A program made the translations under genes and the position numbers. The notes under the pieces are model-generated. The model saw nothing but the letters and a program-made list of their open reading frames with translations. It did no database searches and had not been told where the DNA came from. From the NCBI GenBank assembly GCA_951799445.1, contig OX637296.1, positions 6,944,001 to 7,008,000 on the forward strand: a DNA stretch of 64,000 bases. The letters are read 5' to 3'. The stretch's first letter is position 1, and each line of letters begins with the position of its first letter. Source of the stretch: Pseudisothecium myosuroides (Eukaryota > Streptophyta > Bryopsida > Hypnales > Lembophyllaceae). Shown one piece after another: positions 26,113-38,600 of the stretch.

Positions 26113-28416
26113 AGCGGGAGCTGAATGCAAGCTGATCGATGCTCCGAAATAACGAAGAGATCTGCGGTCGGAGCTTCAAATGTGCGTCGCCATCTCCGAA
26201 AGCTTCAAAAACAGAGTATGCTCGAAAGAAGCATACGCCTGAACATAGTATCCGGGTATATTTGTTTCACATACCCGGCGGGTCTTAAAATTTTCTTTAA
26301 AAAATGACATAACATTGTTAAATAATGCCTCCCCAGATGCCTAGGGGAGAATTAAGTTATAATCTGAACGAAACTATTGGCTAGCCGATTGTAGCTTTTG
26401 GCTAGGTTGTGTCAATGCTTTGGATAAGTTTGAGTGAGTTAGTAGTTGGGCATTGGGTTTGAAAACAACAAATATAGAGTACTAAAATATGTTGGGACTT
26501 TGAGTGGCTGCAGATGTTGGGTGGTTTGTGATTCAACAATAGCTTGACAAGTTTCAACGTTGGGGGCTCACGCTTCTAGGGGAGCAAAAAGGACCCCCTC
26601 CGACATTGGTTAACAATATTATGGAAGTCAGTGGTATTGCTTAGAGCCATCCTCAATAGACATTTTATTCACATTGGTCTTTCAGACGGGGGTTATCCTT
26701 CTTCAGGTATTGCTTAATGTTCATAATCATTTTTTTTTCAATTATATATGTACAACATTAATAGTAGTTGGAATGATTTTATTCAAGACTTAAGGGACAA
26801 ATGCAAAATACTTTGTTTTGAGAAGTGTTTATTAATTCAAGAAATAGTTTTTCAAGAAGTGATTCTAGTAGGATTTGAAACTTTAGACTCAGTTGGAAGG
26901 AGAATAGGAAGCAAACAATTTGCTCTTAAGTTTATTGGTACATGCCAAATCAATAAATCAATTATAAGCTTTAATACCCAATTGCTATGACATCCATATT
27001 CTAAATGATGAATAGAGTGCTTCAAGCCAATGTTTCATCCAAATACCTTCTTGTTCATTCAGAACAATCTTTGAATCTTTAAAAGATGACTCTTCTTTAT
27101 GATGAAGTTGATGAAATTGATGGAAATAATATACTAACAAAGAGACATAAATAAAAGTGTGAACAAATTTCAAAGATGATTGGACATTAAAAGACTAATG
27201 ACTTCCAAAGATACTTATAATTTGTTATAAAATATTTTTATATGATATTCATGGAACTTGTGGACTATTCATATTGTTATTTGATTTTAGATAGCAATTA
27301 AACAAGTGCATTGGGTAGCCTTTGGTTAAAAAAACAAAGACCATTGGTTGGATAGCCTTCGTTAAAATAATGATTACATTAATATTTGTAAGATGAAATC
27401 CTTTTTATAAAGTATTCAAAATAAAAAAGGATGAAATTTGAGTTTGATCTAATTATAAGTACCATATGAATCAATAGGAGGTATGTATTGCCAATAAGGG
27501 TATGTGGATGAATTTTTTGAACAATCTATATGATGAATAATATATTTTGCACAATCATATTGTGCCAAGATCATATCATGTAGATATAAGAGGTAGCATA
27601 AAAATAACAACAAACATGTAATAGTGACTCTATTAGTATAATAGCTCATGACCAACGATGGTAACCATGGTCATAGGGATAATGCCACTTGACTAAAGGT
27701 TGCTATTATGTGAGCATAGGAGTGTCAGCCCATGAGCCTTAGAATACTACACACCTATGTTACAAGTATATATATTACAGAAACCATCTATGATTATAGG
27801 ATATATATGTTACAAATACCCATATTATAGGTGTTTATGATACATACACTTCTACAGTGTGTGGTATCTATATTATAGGTACCTATATTGTAGGCTCAAT
27901 GCTCACAAGTTCGCATTCTTGGACTCACATACTAGCACCATTGCCACTTGATTTGTTTTCTTTTGTGAAATTTTGAGATATGGGCCTCTATATTGAATTT
28001 GACCAAGAAAAAAAATGTTTTTAAAAAAACAACTGAATTTTGATTGATGATATCTTAAAATTTGTATAGTCAAAATTTTGAATTTTGCAGAATGTGATTT
28101 GGTAGTGATGAACAAGATTCTATTATTAGATTTTTCAATAAATGAATCTAATATATAAACTTTCTTTATGTATATATTGGAAAAAAAAATACAACATATC
28201 TTTGAATATATATTTTAGACACTTGAATGAAAAAAAAATTGCAAACAATGATAAAATCACAATAATTTGACATTGTGTAAAATTCTCAACAAGAAAAATG
28301 CAACCATCTATTTTCTACTTTCTTTTCCAACTTTATGTATTGTTTCTTAAACACAAACATGAAAAATATGTTTGATGTAAAAACATGAAAGATCCACTAA
28401 TACATTCCTCCCAACT
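26113..28416. other. TRAPPC4 5' flank, then intergenic DNA
   Basis: 26113-26290 is GC-richer and likely holds the TRAPPC4 5' UTR and promoter. A GC-richer patch at 26380-26700 may be a transposon remnant. 27720-27900 is rich in short CCTATATTATAGGT-like words. No gene was recognised. Confidence 0.4.
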
Positions 28417-28730
28417 ACACTAAAAAGGGTATTTAGTGTTGGCAACACTATTTGCGAACCATGACACTAAATATCATTAAGCCTACTAAAGTAAGTAACA
28501 TTAAATGTAATCTCTAACATTAAATATACTCTATGATAAATCTGAAATCTGAAAATGTTTACATTTAGTGTTAGAACTTATTAAAGGAAGGTACAAGGGA
28601 AGAGAAGGCAAAGGCGGCGCATTGAAGTTTAGCACTACACTAATTGTCCTAAAATTGACATTTAGTGTAGGGTCAAGTAGGGTGGTAATTTCACTAAATG
28701 TAATCCAACACTAAATATCCTTTTTAGTGT
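28417..28730. mobile_element. MITE with ACACTAAAAAGG ends and 3-bp TSD
   Basis: A 314-bp element with termini ACACTAAAAAGG and CCTTTTTAGTGT. The inverted repeat continues inward through TATTTAGTGTTGG with one mismatch. The target-site duplication is ACT (28414-28416 and 28731-28733). The interior is rich in ACTAAAT and TTTAGTG words and has no coding capacity. The 3-bp duplication and CACTA-like ends suggest a CACTA-derived (or Harbinger-like) MITE. Confidence 0.75.
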
Positions 28731-29907
28731 ACTGCCTTCATCTACACAAATTATTATTAATAATCATATCTTATTGATGATTCAAAGGTCAAGAATTCAC
28801 CTTGCTGAGTGTGTGTGTGTATATCTATATCTCTCTCTATATATAGAGAGATCCAAATATGTACACATTCAAGCCTAACAATCATATCTATATAATATTG
28901 TTATAAATATGACTATTTATATCCATCGATATGATCATACACAAATGAAATCAATTATCATATCCAGCTAGGAAGATCATCATTTTATGCTCAATATTCT
29001 ATTATAGTTGGATAATCAAATTTGGCAATTGATAAAAAAACATTCCTTCAATATCACTATTTTCACTATACAAAATTATTTATGTGAACAAATATTTTTC
29101 CTATAATTAAGGCATTTTTTCATAATTATTTTTTGTTGATCTTGATAGCTAAATACACTAGTATGAGTTCAAAAGCATCATGAATGTACCCTACGCTCCT
29201 TGACATTGCATAATATAAAATAATTTTGAAAAATATTTTGAAAAATTATAGGGCTCCGCTACTTTTTGTGCTACCAATGACAATCGCCTAAGGTGTAGGG
29301 CTGTGAAAGTGCAAAGTAACAAAAAAAATTTAACACATTATCGTCATTCACAAAATGGAATCCCAAAAGAATTATTGTTACAATTGATTTTAGAGTTTCA
29401 TAAGTGTGCTTTCGTCATTGAAAAGCGTAAACCAACATTTTGGGTTGGATGTTGAATGCAATGTTCATAAAACATGTCTAGGACATGCCACAAATCTTTC
29501 AACATGGTTTCAATTTCAAGAGACAATCTTCTCGTACATAACATCAATGAGACATAGATGGTGTATAAATTTTGATTTAAAGTTTGTCACTACAATTTTC
29601 TGATTTAAAGAAATATAAGTATATTTTATGTCAAAAATTAATTTCCCAATTCAAAAAAATGACCCTCCTAATGTGGATTCAATCAATTAAATTTTTTTTC
29701 TAAAAATGATAGTTTGTGGGATTTCATATTTAAATCACCATAAGGTGTTTTTTTTGCACCTATAAATTTCTAGATACAACCTTTAAGTCAAATTATCTCT
29801 AGCTAATTAAATTTTATTCAATGAATTTTAGTATATTGAATGAAAGATAGTTTCCATCAGCTATGTTGATTTTTTGAAAGAAATTGTGGAGAAATTAAAA
29901 TATTACA

Positions 29908-29911
<4 letters not shown>

Positions 29912-29963
<52 letters not shown>
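29912..29963. repeat. (TA)n microsatellite with adjoining poly(T)
   Basis: About 26 TA units are followed by runs of T, in very AT-rich DNA. Confidence 0.95.
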
Positions 29964-29971
<8 letters not shown>

Positions 29972-31354
29972 TTTTGTATTTTTTTTTTAATATTTATAAT
30001 ATATATAATATAGTAGAAGATTTTGAGATTTTTATAATTAAAATGAAATTAAAATTAAAATTTTGTAACAAAATATAATTTTGAATAAAGAATATAAATT
30101 TTAATTTTAAAATATTAATTAAAAACATACAATATTCTAAAACTTGATTCTAACACATTGAGCTTGCAATTGCAATAATCCATTGAATTTTTCAAAATTT
30201 ATTTAAATCTTTAAAGCAAAGAGTTCACTTAAGTCATGAAACTTAATTTTCTTAGTTTGAATCATACACAAAGGATAAAAATCATGAAAGTCACAATTGT
30301 GTACAACAAAGATGCATCCAATTTTAGGATCCACGGACCTTCAGTGGTGAACTTGGATCTTTCTACCTTTGTATCAACAAATATTTATTGATAAAATAGA
30401 AAACTAAAAATTTGATATTTATTTGAAAATTGATAGAGAAATGATTTTCTCAAGATAAATTTTAAATGTAAGTTCTAACCAATCATGAAGATTTTAAGGA
30501 TTTTTACATCAAATATTGAAGGCTAGTTTTTGAAAAAGAGAATATCAAGCTTTTTAAAGGAAAAGACACTTACGTTTTTTGAAGACTCAAGAAATTATTT
30601 GTAAATATGAGTTCTAAAATTTTTCTCTACATAGGAACTTAAAAGCTAACACAACAATTATTGAATTAATGGAAATAACAAGATTTTGTATTGTTCAAAA
30701 GAAACATATTTGACCTTATGATATTTTCAAAGTACAGATTTTGTGACAAGTAGAAGTCAAGGAATCTTGAAACTGTATAAGACTTTAATTTTTTAAAGTT
30801 TTTTTTGTATTTAAAATTTTGAATTCATGAGATTATTTCATAATACTTATTGTCTTGTGCTTTAGGAACATTAGTGTTACACATACTAATCCTTGTATTG
30901 GTTTTAATATCTACTAGCTTAGTATTAAATTTCATTTTGACAAATCCATGTCAATTGTCATATTAATTATTTGGTAAATTGTTACTCTAAGAAGCCATTT
31001 TGGTATAATTTTTAAATCATTCAAAACCATTATGTCCAAGATAATGGAAGTAAGCCCATTTATTTAGATTTTAATTAAATTGTTCATTACATAATTCTCT
31101 AAGGAAGTGTACTCTTTGTAAATTGTCTATACTACACATATACATCGTCTTGAAATTAATAACCCTATATATTTTTTTATTTTTTTATTCAAAAAAATCC
31201 TAAGGATTATACATACTAATGTGTTTCAAGGAAATGACAAGCAGTACAAAAACCAATATGAAGGTTAAAAAATAAATAATATCATATACATATGTTATGT
31301 TTACAAAGAAAAAAAAGGCATTCCAAATAGGGCAATATAAACATTTGTAGGCCA

Positions 31355-31890
31355 AAATACTTTGTTGTTCCTTGTAGGAATCATTGAAGACTTGTTTGTT
31401 CATTGGATGTAACTCATACAAACCAATTTCTATCAAAAATGTCATTATTGCCTATACAATAATTGTTTGTAGCGCAAGCAATACTTGATATGTCAAATCG
31501 TATGTTTACATCACTCAACCATTTCACTTTTGATACCATCATAGTTGCATTTTCATATAGGATACTTAGTTCCTAATCTTTGTATATGATATTCATATTG
31601 TCCTATTTTCAATATTTATAAGCCAAATTACTTTGTTATTCCTTGAGGTAATCATTGAAGACTCTTTTGTGTATTGAATATAAATTATACATGCCAATTT
31701 CTATCCACAAATGTCATTGTTGCATGTGCAATTATTATCTTTGGCTCCAATATTACGTGGTCATTCACATCACATGTTCACATAATTCTATTGCTTTATG
31801 TTTGATCCCATTACAATTGTAATTTCATATGGAAAGGTCAATTCTTTATCCTTACATATAATATCTAAAGTGTCTATCCCTCATATCTAT
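31355..31890. repeat. Diverged tandem duplication of about 280 bp
   Basis: The unit starting CCAAAATACTTTGTTGTTCC (about 31353) recurs as CCAAATTACTTTGTTATTCC (about 31624), and both continue through AATCATTGAAGACT, CCAATTTCTATC and ATGTCATT. The two units are now clearly diverged. No coding frame is conserved between them. Confidence 0.7.
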
Positions 31891-32090
31891 GTGTCCAAAT
31901 AGGAAATTTGCTTCTAACATTCTATGGTCTATACTATTTTCAAAAGTAATATCCAAACTTTTAAGGATATATTTGTAGACCTATTCTTCATGTTTGTGTG
32001 CCCTAATTGGAAAATTGCTACTAACATCCTAAGGGCTATATAATTCTCAAAAATAATATCCAAACTCTAGGGATATGACTGTAGACCCTA
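31885..32090. repeat. Diverged tandem duplication of about 105 bp
   Basis: The first unit (about 31885-31985) contains GTCCAAATAGGAAATTTGCT, TAATATCCAAACTTTTAAGG and TTTGTAGACC. The second (about 31992-32092) contains GCCCTAATTGGAAAATTGCT, TAATATCCAAACTCTAGGG and CTGTAGACC. Confidence 0.7.
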
Positions 32091-32789
32091 GACAACGCAC
32101 CTGCGTGATATAGTACCTGAACAAAAGGTGCACTCAATCAGGAACCTTCTTCTCTAGACTAAGTCTTGAATATCAATCTTGAACATCTACGACTCTCTCA
32201 AAAACAATGAGAAGGATGGGGCAATATCTCTCACCACTCTCCCTCTTCCCAACCCCATTGCACCACATGACAATGAAAGTAACATTGAAGGAAGGGACAT
32301 GTGACTTACTACCTCAACAACATCATGGCATGTGTACTCTTACTATCATCTTCCCACCCAGATGCAAACCTCAACAAACTGAAGTTTCACCACGTGCTGA
32401 AGAGAAGCACTTGTGGTTTCCAATTGGATGTAAAACGAACTAAGCTTAACCCTGATTAAGTTAAGGATACTTACTGATTTTGTAAGGTGCTCCTAAACAG
32501 AAGTTGGGGAACATACTACTGTATTCATCGAGACGAGTCGCTCCAAGGGGAAGTTGTGCACTCGGGGAAGCTGGAGACAGAGGAATGCACACAAACTCCC
32601 TGGGAGGATCCAGGAAATGGAGGTGTTCGCAAATCCCTGACTGTACCGGAGGTCAAGATTGGAAATGCCAATTCTTACACACAGGGACGTAATTGTTGCA
32701 AGCACTGAACCTCCTTAATTAATAGGCTTGGGCTCACTTCCTGTTCAAAATTCGTGGACGCCGTTCGAATCAACTCAAGACCTAGAGAG

Positions 32790-33128
32790 CTACCCAACAT
32801 CCCGGACCTCGAAAGCCGACCGAGTCTTCACCACCACATCATACATGTGCGTCGTGCGGAGGTCGGAAAAATATGGAGGCAAGGTGAGGAGATCCAAGGA
32901 GTGGGCACCCCGGTGGTATTGGCGCATCTCCTCGTTGTGGGCGAACGGGTACCAGCCAAGCGGATGGAGCTTGCTGGTGAGCTGCTCGTAGTTCGTCATG
33001 GTGGTGTTGGTGGCTTTGTGCACGAGCACCTTGTGCCCCATAGCTGGCCCGGGAATCGACGTTTCCTCCATCGGATTGTCGACCAGGGTGTAAACGCCAT
33101 CGGAATCAAACGACCACACCCCAGACAT
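32790..33128 (-). CDS. FPF1-like protein (FLOWERING-PROMOTING FACTOR 1 family)
   Basis: A 112-residue frame starting at the ATG of MSGVWSF, the invariant family N-terminus. Other family blocks in order are DGVYTLVDNP, a variable Gly/Pro loop, KVLVHKATNTTMTNYEQL, LHPLGWYPF, the basic and His-containing stretch before DLLTLPPYF, and the C-terminal THMYDVVVKTRSAFEVRDVG. The length is the usual 110 residues. FPF1 proteins are small plant-specific proteins tied to gibberellin-dependent growth and flowering time in angiosperms; their biochemical role is unclear. The frame stays open upstream to about 33245 (MINILMK...), but that part is not conserved. An AG acceptor-like site near 33187 on the minus strand suggests a 5' UTR intron. 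The long GC-moderate DNA at 33.2-35.4 kb is probably 5' UTR, intron and promoter. Confidence 0.93.
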   Translation of the reverse strand: MSGVWSFDSDGVYTLVDNPMEETSIPGPAMGHKVLVHKATNTTMTNYEQLTSKLHPLGWYPFAHNEEMRQYHRGAHSLDLLTLPPYFSDLRTTHMYDVVVKTRSAFEVRDVG

Positions 33129-34635
33129 TTGTGTGAAATCCTCGGAGCTGGTTTTGAAGAGCAGAACATGTCGCCCGGGGGTAAACCTAAATTCGTATCC
33201 AACATTAACCCTGATGCATGTACATTTCATAAGAATATTAATCATTGATGTGTGCAGAAAAGTACAGTACTGTTATGAAAGTGCAGAGAAACAAAACAGT
33301 TTGTACGGATTAGTCTTGTGGTTGAGACGACGTCCGACCACATGCATGATCCGGCCTTGGTAAGAATGATCGAAATTGAATGGCAGAATGTAAAGGAGTA
33401 CTACTGGAAGGAAAGCACTCACAAATGGAATGTATACTTCATATTCAAAGATTTCTCGAATAGGTTGTTGAAGCATACAAATTCCAGGAGACCTACACTT
33501 GATGAACTTACACCTAAACCTCCGATCCGTGAAGTTTGTTCAGATATTCCAAACTTGACATAAGCATCCCGCGCGTCCGTGGACCCTTGTATGCATTCAG
33601 TAAGGGTCGGAGCTCAACCGTAGCTTTGACTGCTTGCCTGATATTCAGGTCTATGAAATGATCTCGAAATGGAACTTCCACAGGAACTTCAACAAATACC
33701 TCAAGTACACAACACTCATTTCACAAGGTTTCTAAGTTCGAGCGTGTCTTTAAATGAAAAGCACTTGCTTGTAGCCAGATGCTAACCATCGCTTTGAAGC
33801 GAGCAGGTTTCAAAATGAAGATGAAGATTGCATTTATATACTAGCTTAATCATCTCCAGACTTGAAACAGCGAGTATGAGGTCGGCTCTTATAAGTAACA
33901 TCATCCTGCACTCTCGATCAAGCGAAACAACAATTGTATAGAGCAAAATATGTGGCCATTGATGCAGTGCTCATGTGTATCAATTCAAAAAGTGGAAGCA
34001 AAACCTCTAGAAATAATTAAGCATAGCATTACTTACACTAGAAACTGACTTTCTGTAGCCAGCCCCTGCGATAAGAAGCATTTAGAATGCACGAAATGAT
34101 TAACAAATAGAAGAAATGAGGAATTGGATCAGAAAATGAAGAAAGAAAACGGCACAGCTAGCAAATGATCTCTAGAGGAATTAAATATTAGTCCAAAGAT
34201 CTAATGCAAAAATCAGACACTTGAAGCTACCCGATGCATGCAATTCCTTTGAACGAGCAAGCATCAAAATCTGTACTACGAAATATTTTCCATTACAAAA
34301 TAGCGAGGTTACCTCTCGCCGAAGTATTGTGGTCTAAGATAAGCGACAAAATCAAAACACGAGAGAGACGTATCACCTTCAGCAGCAATTGTCAGGGAAT
34401 GCAAGGATCGGTCTAGTCTTCACAGGGCACGCGCTTGAATCCCAAATTCAGTTCAGAAAGGCGCTCAAATCCTGACACAGCTCCAAACAGAACTACTCGA
34501 GAACCGACAGAGGTGCGTATGTACCATGCTAATGAAAAGATACTTCCATAGTAATATCGTCGGTCTTATCACGTATGTGATTTTTGATAGGCTGCGAATT
34601 GACCAACGACAGAAGAGGTCAAGTCATACAATATC

Positions 34636-34890
34636 ATGCAGCGACCGACTCAAGCGGGAGAAAAAGATCAGTAACCGTAGACCTCTGACAAGTACCGGGA
34701 AGAAATCAGAAAGGAAAGGCGGTGGTCTCTAATGTACACTATTTCTCAACAGAAATGGAGTCCAGCGACCGACTACGGAAGGAAAATATCAACTACCGTA
34801 TGTGCCAAGAAATGTGAAGAAATCAGAAATTTAAGACGGTCAGTGGTACTCTCTAATACTGTATAATGCACTTTTTCTCCAAAGAAATGG
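34636..34890. repeat. Tandem duplication of about 125 bp upstream of the FPF1-like gene
   Basis: Unit 1 (34636-34757) and unit 2 (34758-34890) share CAGCGACCGACT, GAAGAAATCAGAAA, a GTGGTCTCTAAT/GTGGTACTCTCTAAT stretch and CAGAAATGGA/AAGAAATGGA in the same order. They lie about 1.5-1.8 kb before the FPF1-like start codon on the minus strand, in probable promoter or 5' UTR DNA. Confidence 0.7.
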
Positions 34891-35630
34891 AATCGCGGGG
34901 GATGGGACTACTCTAAATCTCTATAACGTCATCTTAGCAGAGAATGAAACAGCACAGTGCGCAGTTAGTCATTTCCTGCAATTTTGTTGATTCTCTCAAT
35001 TGTTGCACCTAAAGCTTTTGTTACTCCACAAATGTTATAATCTCTTGGATTAGGCTCTCTTAGGTAACACGAAACAAACGGCCAAGTTCAAACAAAGCGT
35101 GTGTGCGCAATGATCCTAAAATCCGGCAAATTAGTGTCGTCTCCTTCCTAAAATTTGCAGTCGCGCGCGTTCTTATAAGCTACAAGCGAAATTTCAATTC
35201 GTGACTCACACCGAAGCAGAAAATCCTGAAAAAGGAAGAACGGTGTTACAATTGCCAGTGCGCTTTTTAACAAAATGAATACCGCTGCGAAGAAACATTG
35301 AAGTAGTCCTCGACAACCTCGCACACATCTATGTTACTGTACAAGCTGGTAGCAGCAGGGCTGGCATTCGTTGTGAGGCCTGCGTCGCCTTAAACGAGGG
35401 CGGTGTTGAAGCCGAGCCAGTGAGTGGAGGCGGTTTAATTTGCTTGCTTTGGTGTGACTAAGCCAGGTTTAGCAGAGTAAGCGGACGCAAGAAGAGCGTC
35501 GTCCAATTGAAACACGTCATGGACAGTGAGATGCGGCAAATTCTGCCTGGAATCTGGCGAAGAAACAACGACTGTTCCAGGTGGAATTCACCTCTTCTCA
35601 CCCTGTTCCAGCACAGGTCGAGAAAACAAC

Positions 35631-38600
35631 ATGTTGCTGAGGAAAATTTTCTCAAGGAATTTCTCAAGTGTGACCACAGATTTTCGGGAGATGGCGATGA
35701 GAAGGAAGTTCAAGCACGAGGATCCCCGAAGAGCTTTGTTAGCAAGGCATGGACTCGCAGCAACCGCTGCTGTTGCCGCTGAAGCTGCCATCTCCTACCC
35801 TCTGGACACTCTCAAGGCTCTCAAACAGGTCGAGCCTAAACCCTAAACCCTTCTGCTTTTGAATTTCGAGGCGATGAATCCTTCTTAGTTGCACATTACA
35901 TTACAGTGAGGAGTTAAGATTGATTCTAAATATATTTTCGGTCAATCACGGAGAGGCAGGTGTCTGCAACCCTAAACCCTTTTGCTGTTGAAAATTAAGG
36001 CAATTAATCCTCTTCAGTTGCACATAACGATGATTGAGGAGTACGATCGATTGTGGATTTTTCGGTCAATCCAATAAGCAAGGAGAGGCAGGTCTTTGAA
36101 AATGCAGGACTAATCGCAGGGCAGCTTGTGGTCATGAGAGGAGCCCAAACCCTTAGAAATTCTGCTCTTGAAATTTAAGGCAATCAATCCTCTTCAGTTT
36201 CACGTTGCGATTTTCTTATGATTGAGAAATAAGATCGATTGTGAGTATTTTCGGATCAATGCAATAAGTTCGGAGATGCAGGTTTCTGCAAATGCAGTGA
36301 AAATGGCAGGGCAGCTTGTGGTCTTGCCAGTAGCCCAAACCCTAAAAACTTCTGCATTTGAAATGAGGCGATGAATCCCCTTCTGTTTCACGTCGCGATT
36401 TTCTTATGATTGAGAAGGAAGATCGATAGTTAGTATCTTTTCGGTCAATGTAATAATTTTGGAAAGCCAGGTTTCTGCAAATGCAGGGATGATCAGAGGG
36501 CAGCATGTGGTCGTCGATGTGAAGAGGGGTCTGGACGCTGTGCCTTTGGCATTTGGAATCAGGTCGACTGTTGGAGTATCAGGTTAGTATGTAGACTCAC
36601 GTATTTGCAATCGTGTAAAGATGAGCGCTACTTCTAAGCCTTGAACCCAATATGTTGGAGTGTGATTTCGATTGGAAGAAAGTCTCTTTGGATCAAATTT
36701 TGCTAACTCAATGTATGAATTTCGTAGTGGGAGCTTGTAGACCACTATTGAAGGAATTGTAAACAACATCATTCCCATTCAAAGTGTAGCGGCCGTAGAC
36801 ATTTAACCGAGTTATTCTTATACTCAACCTGCGAATTGAAGGTCAACTAAGTGTATTAGAAGAGATGAGTTGCTGTTGGTAACAGGAGTCAGGCAATAGG
36901 AGACGGGATCAGGTCCCCTAACGGTTTAGTGTCCTCTACCTTGTTAGGTATTCAGATTTGTAGTCCTTTTCTATGCAGGGTTTTATGGCGGATTAGGGTG
37001 GCAAGTATTGGGAAGATTACCAGTGCTTGGCACGCGCTTCGGTGTTTACGAGCTCTGCTGTGCCTTCACTACAGGTAATTCATACCATTATTGCACTGCT
37101 TTGTTGCAGCTCCAGTTCTGAGATATTCGTCTGGAGCATTCTGACTGGAGCATCACTTTTTCTTTTTTTCCCCCTTGTTTGCCTTGGAAGGTGAACCGGC
37201 TGTTGGAGTTGCAATTCATGTTCTCATTTTCACTTCATTTTGATTTTTGATTTGCAAATTGTTCAAGGTTTCCAATGCATTGCTGCAGTCTCACTCTGGG
37301 ATGTCGTTGGAGCTCTTCAAGTTTTATATGTTCTGTAATTGGAAGTTCTGCTGGCAGCCTGGATAGGATGACGCAGAGTAGGTTAGAGTAATTTCTTGAT
37401 CAATTCTAAGGACTTTTAAACCCTAAAGGACCTAATTGGGCCTCAGCTTTTCAGAATTGTTGAGTAGGTCATGTGGAGACTTTCTTTTGTCCAAATTGAT
37501 GTATTCTTGACCCAACTCATGCATGGTTAATCACTGATTCTGGTCATATAGACCTTGGTCCCATCTGAATCCTGTTTTTCACAAATATGATCAATTCAAT
37601 TGGTCATTTGAAAACTATGAATCCATGGTCCTTACAGCTTGGTTGATTTTGATGTATCATGGGAAACTCCAGTGTAAAGATGCTGTGACATGTCTGAAAA
37701 CCCATGGATTCGTGACAATGCGTGAGAGTGCTGCAGATGGACGAGCGTCGAAAGAAGTCTCCATCTCGGAGGCCTTTATGGCTGGTCTCTGTGCTGGCGC
37801 AGTGGAGTCCTTTGTGGCAACACCTTTCGACATCCTCAAGTTGCGTGGCCAGGTTGCGGCTGTTCAAGTTCCTGAAACCGGAGTAGCCTTGCGACAACCC
37901 CTTTGGAATCAAATTCAGCAGAGTCTTGCGGTTTTGCCGCATGCACATCTAAAGACGGTGCCTGCCATTAGAACGTATGCTTGGTTGGAAAACGGGACGG
38001 GGCAGCCTCCTCTTATCAGAGACGTAGCAGGTTTGAAACGTTTGACGGATGTAGAGGGATTGAGTTCGCTTTGGCGAGGCCTGCGACCTGGTATATTTCG
38101 GGATGCTTCATATGCTGGAGTTTTCTTTGGGAGTTGGCAGTATGTTTATGAGATAATGCTGGAGTGGAAAGTCATTAGCATGGACACCAAACCTAGGTAA
38201 GCTCCTCTGTACATTCCTTCGACAGTCTCTTTTGCAACCTTCCTTTTTCCTGTAAGATCTCCTCAGAGCCAGTCTTAGCTTGCAAAGATACTTTGTAATT
38301 CCATGGTCAGAGAATGTCAGTCATAGGGCAGAGGTAATCAAATCTCGGCAGGATGCATTTTATATTTTCGATTCTTAATCAAAGGAGAATCTAGCATCTA
38401 CAGTAACTCTTCATTGTTGTGAATTAACAGTTCTTTGGAGGATATTCCTCCACTTAAACCATGGCAGCTGAGTGTGAGTGCTGGCATTGCTGCTTCTTTA
38501 GCAGCAACTGTCTCTCATGCATTAGACACAGCGAAGACCAGGAGTCAAGCTAATGTCATCCCGAAGGTAATCTTACGAATCTCCTCATCCAGTTCTTGAC

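Noticed and set aside
32487..32708. Plus-strand frames just beyond the FPF1-like stop codon
   Set aside because: They lie in the probable 3' UTR of the FPF1-like gene, with open frames on both strands and no conserved domain.
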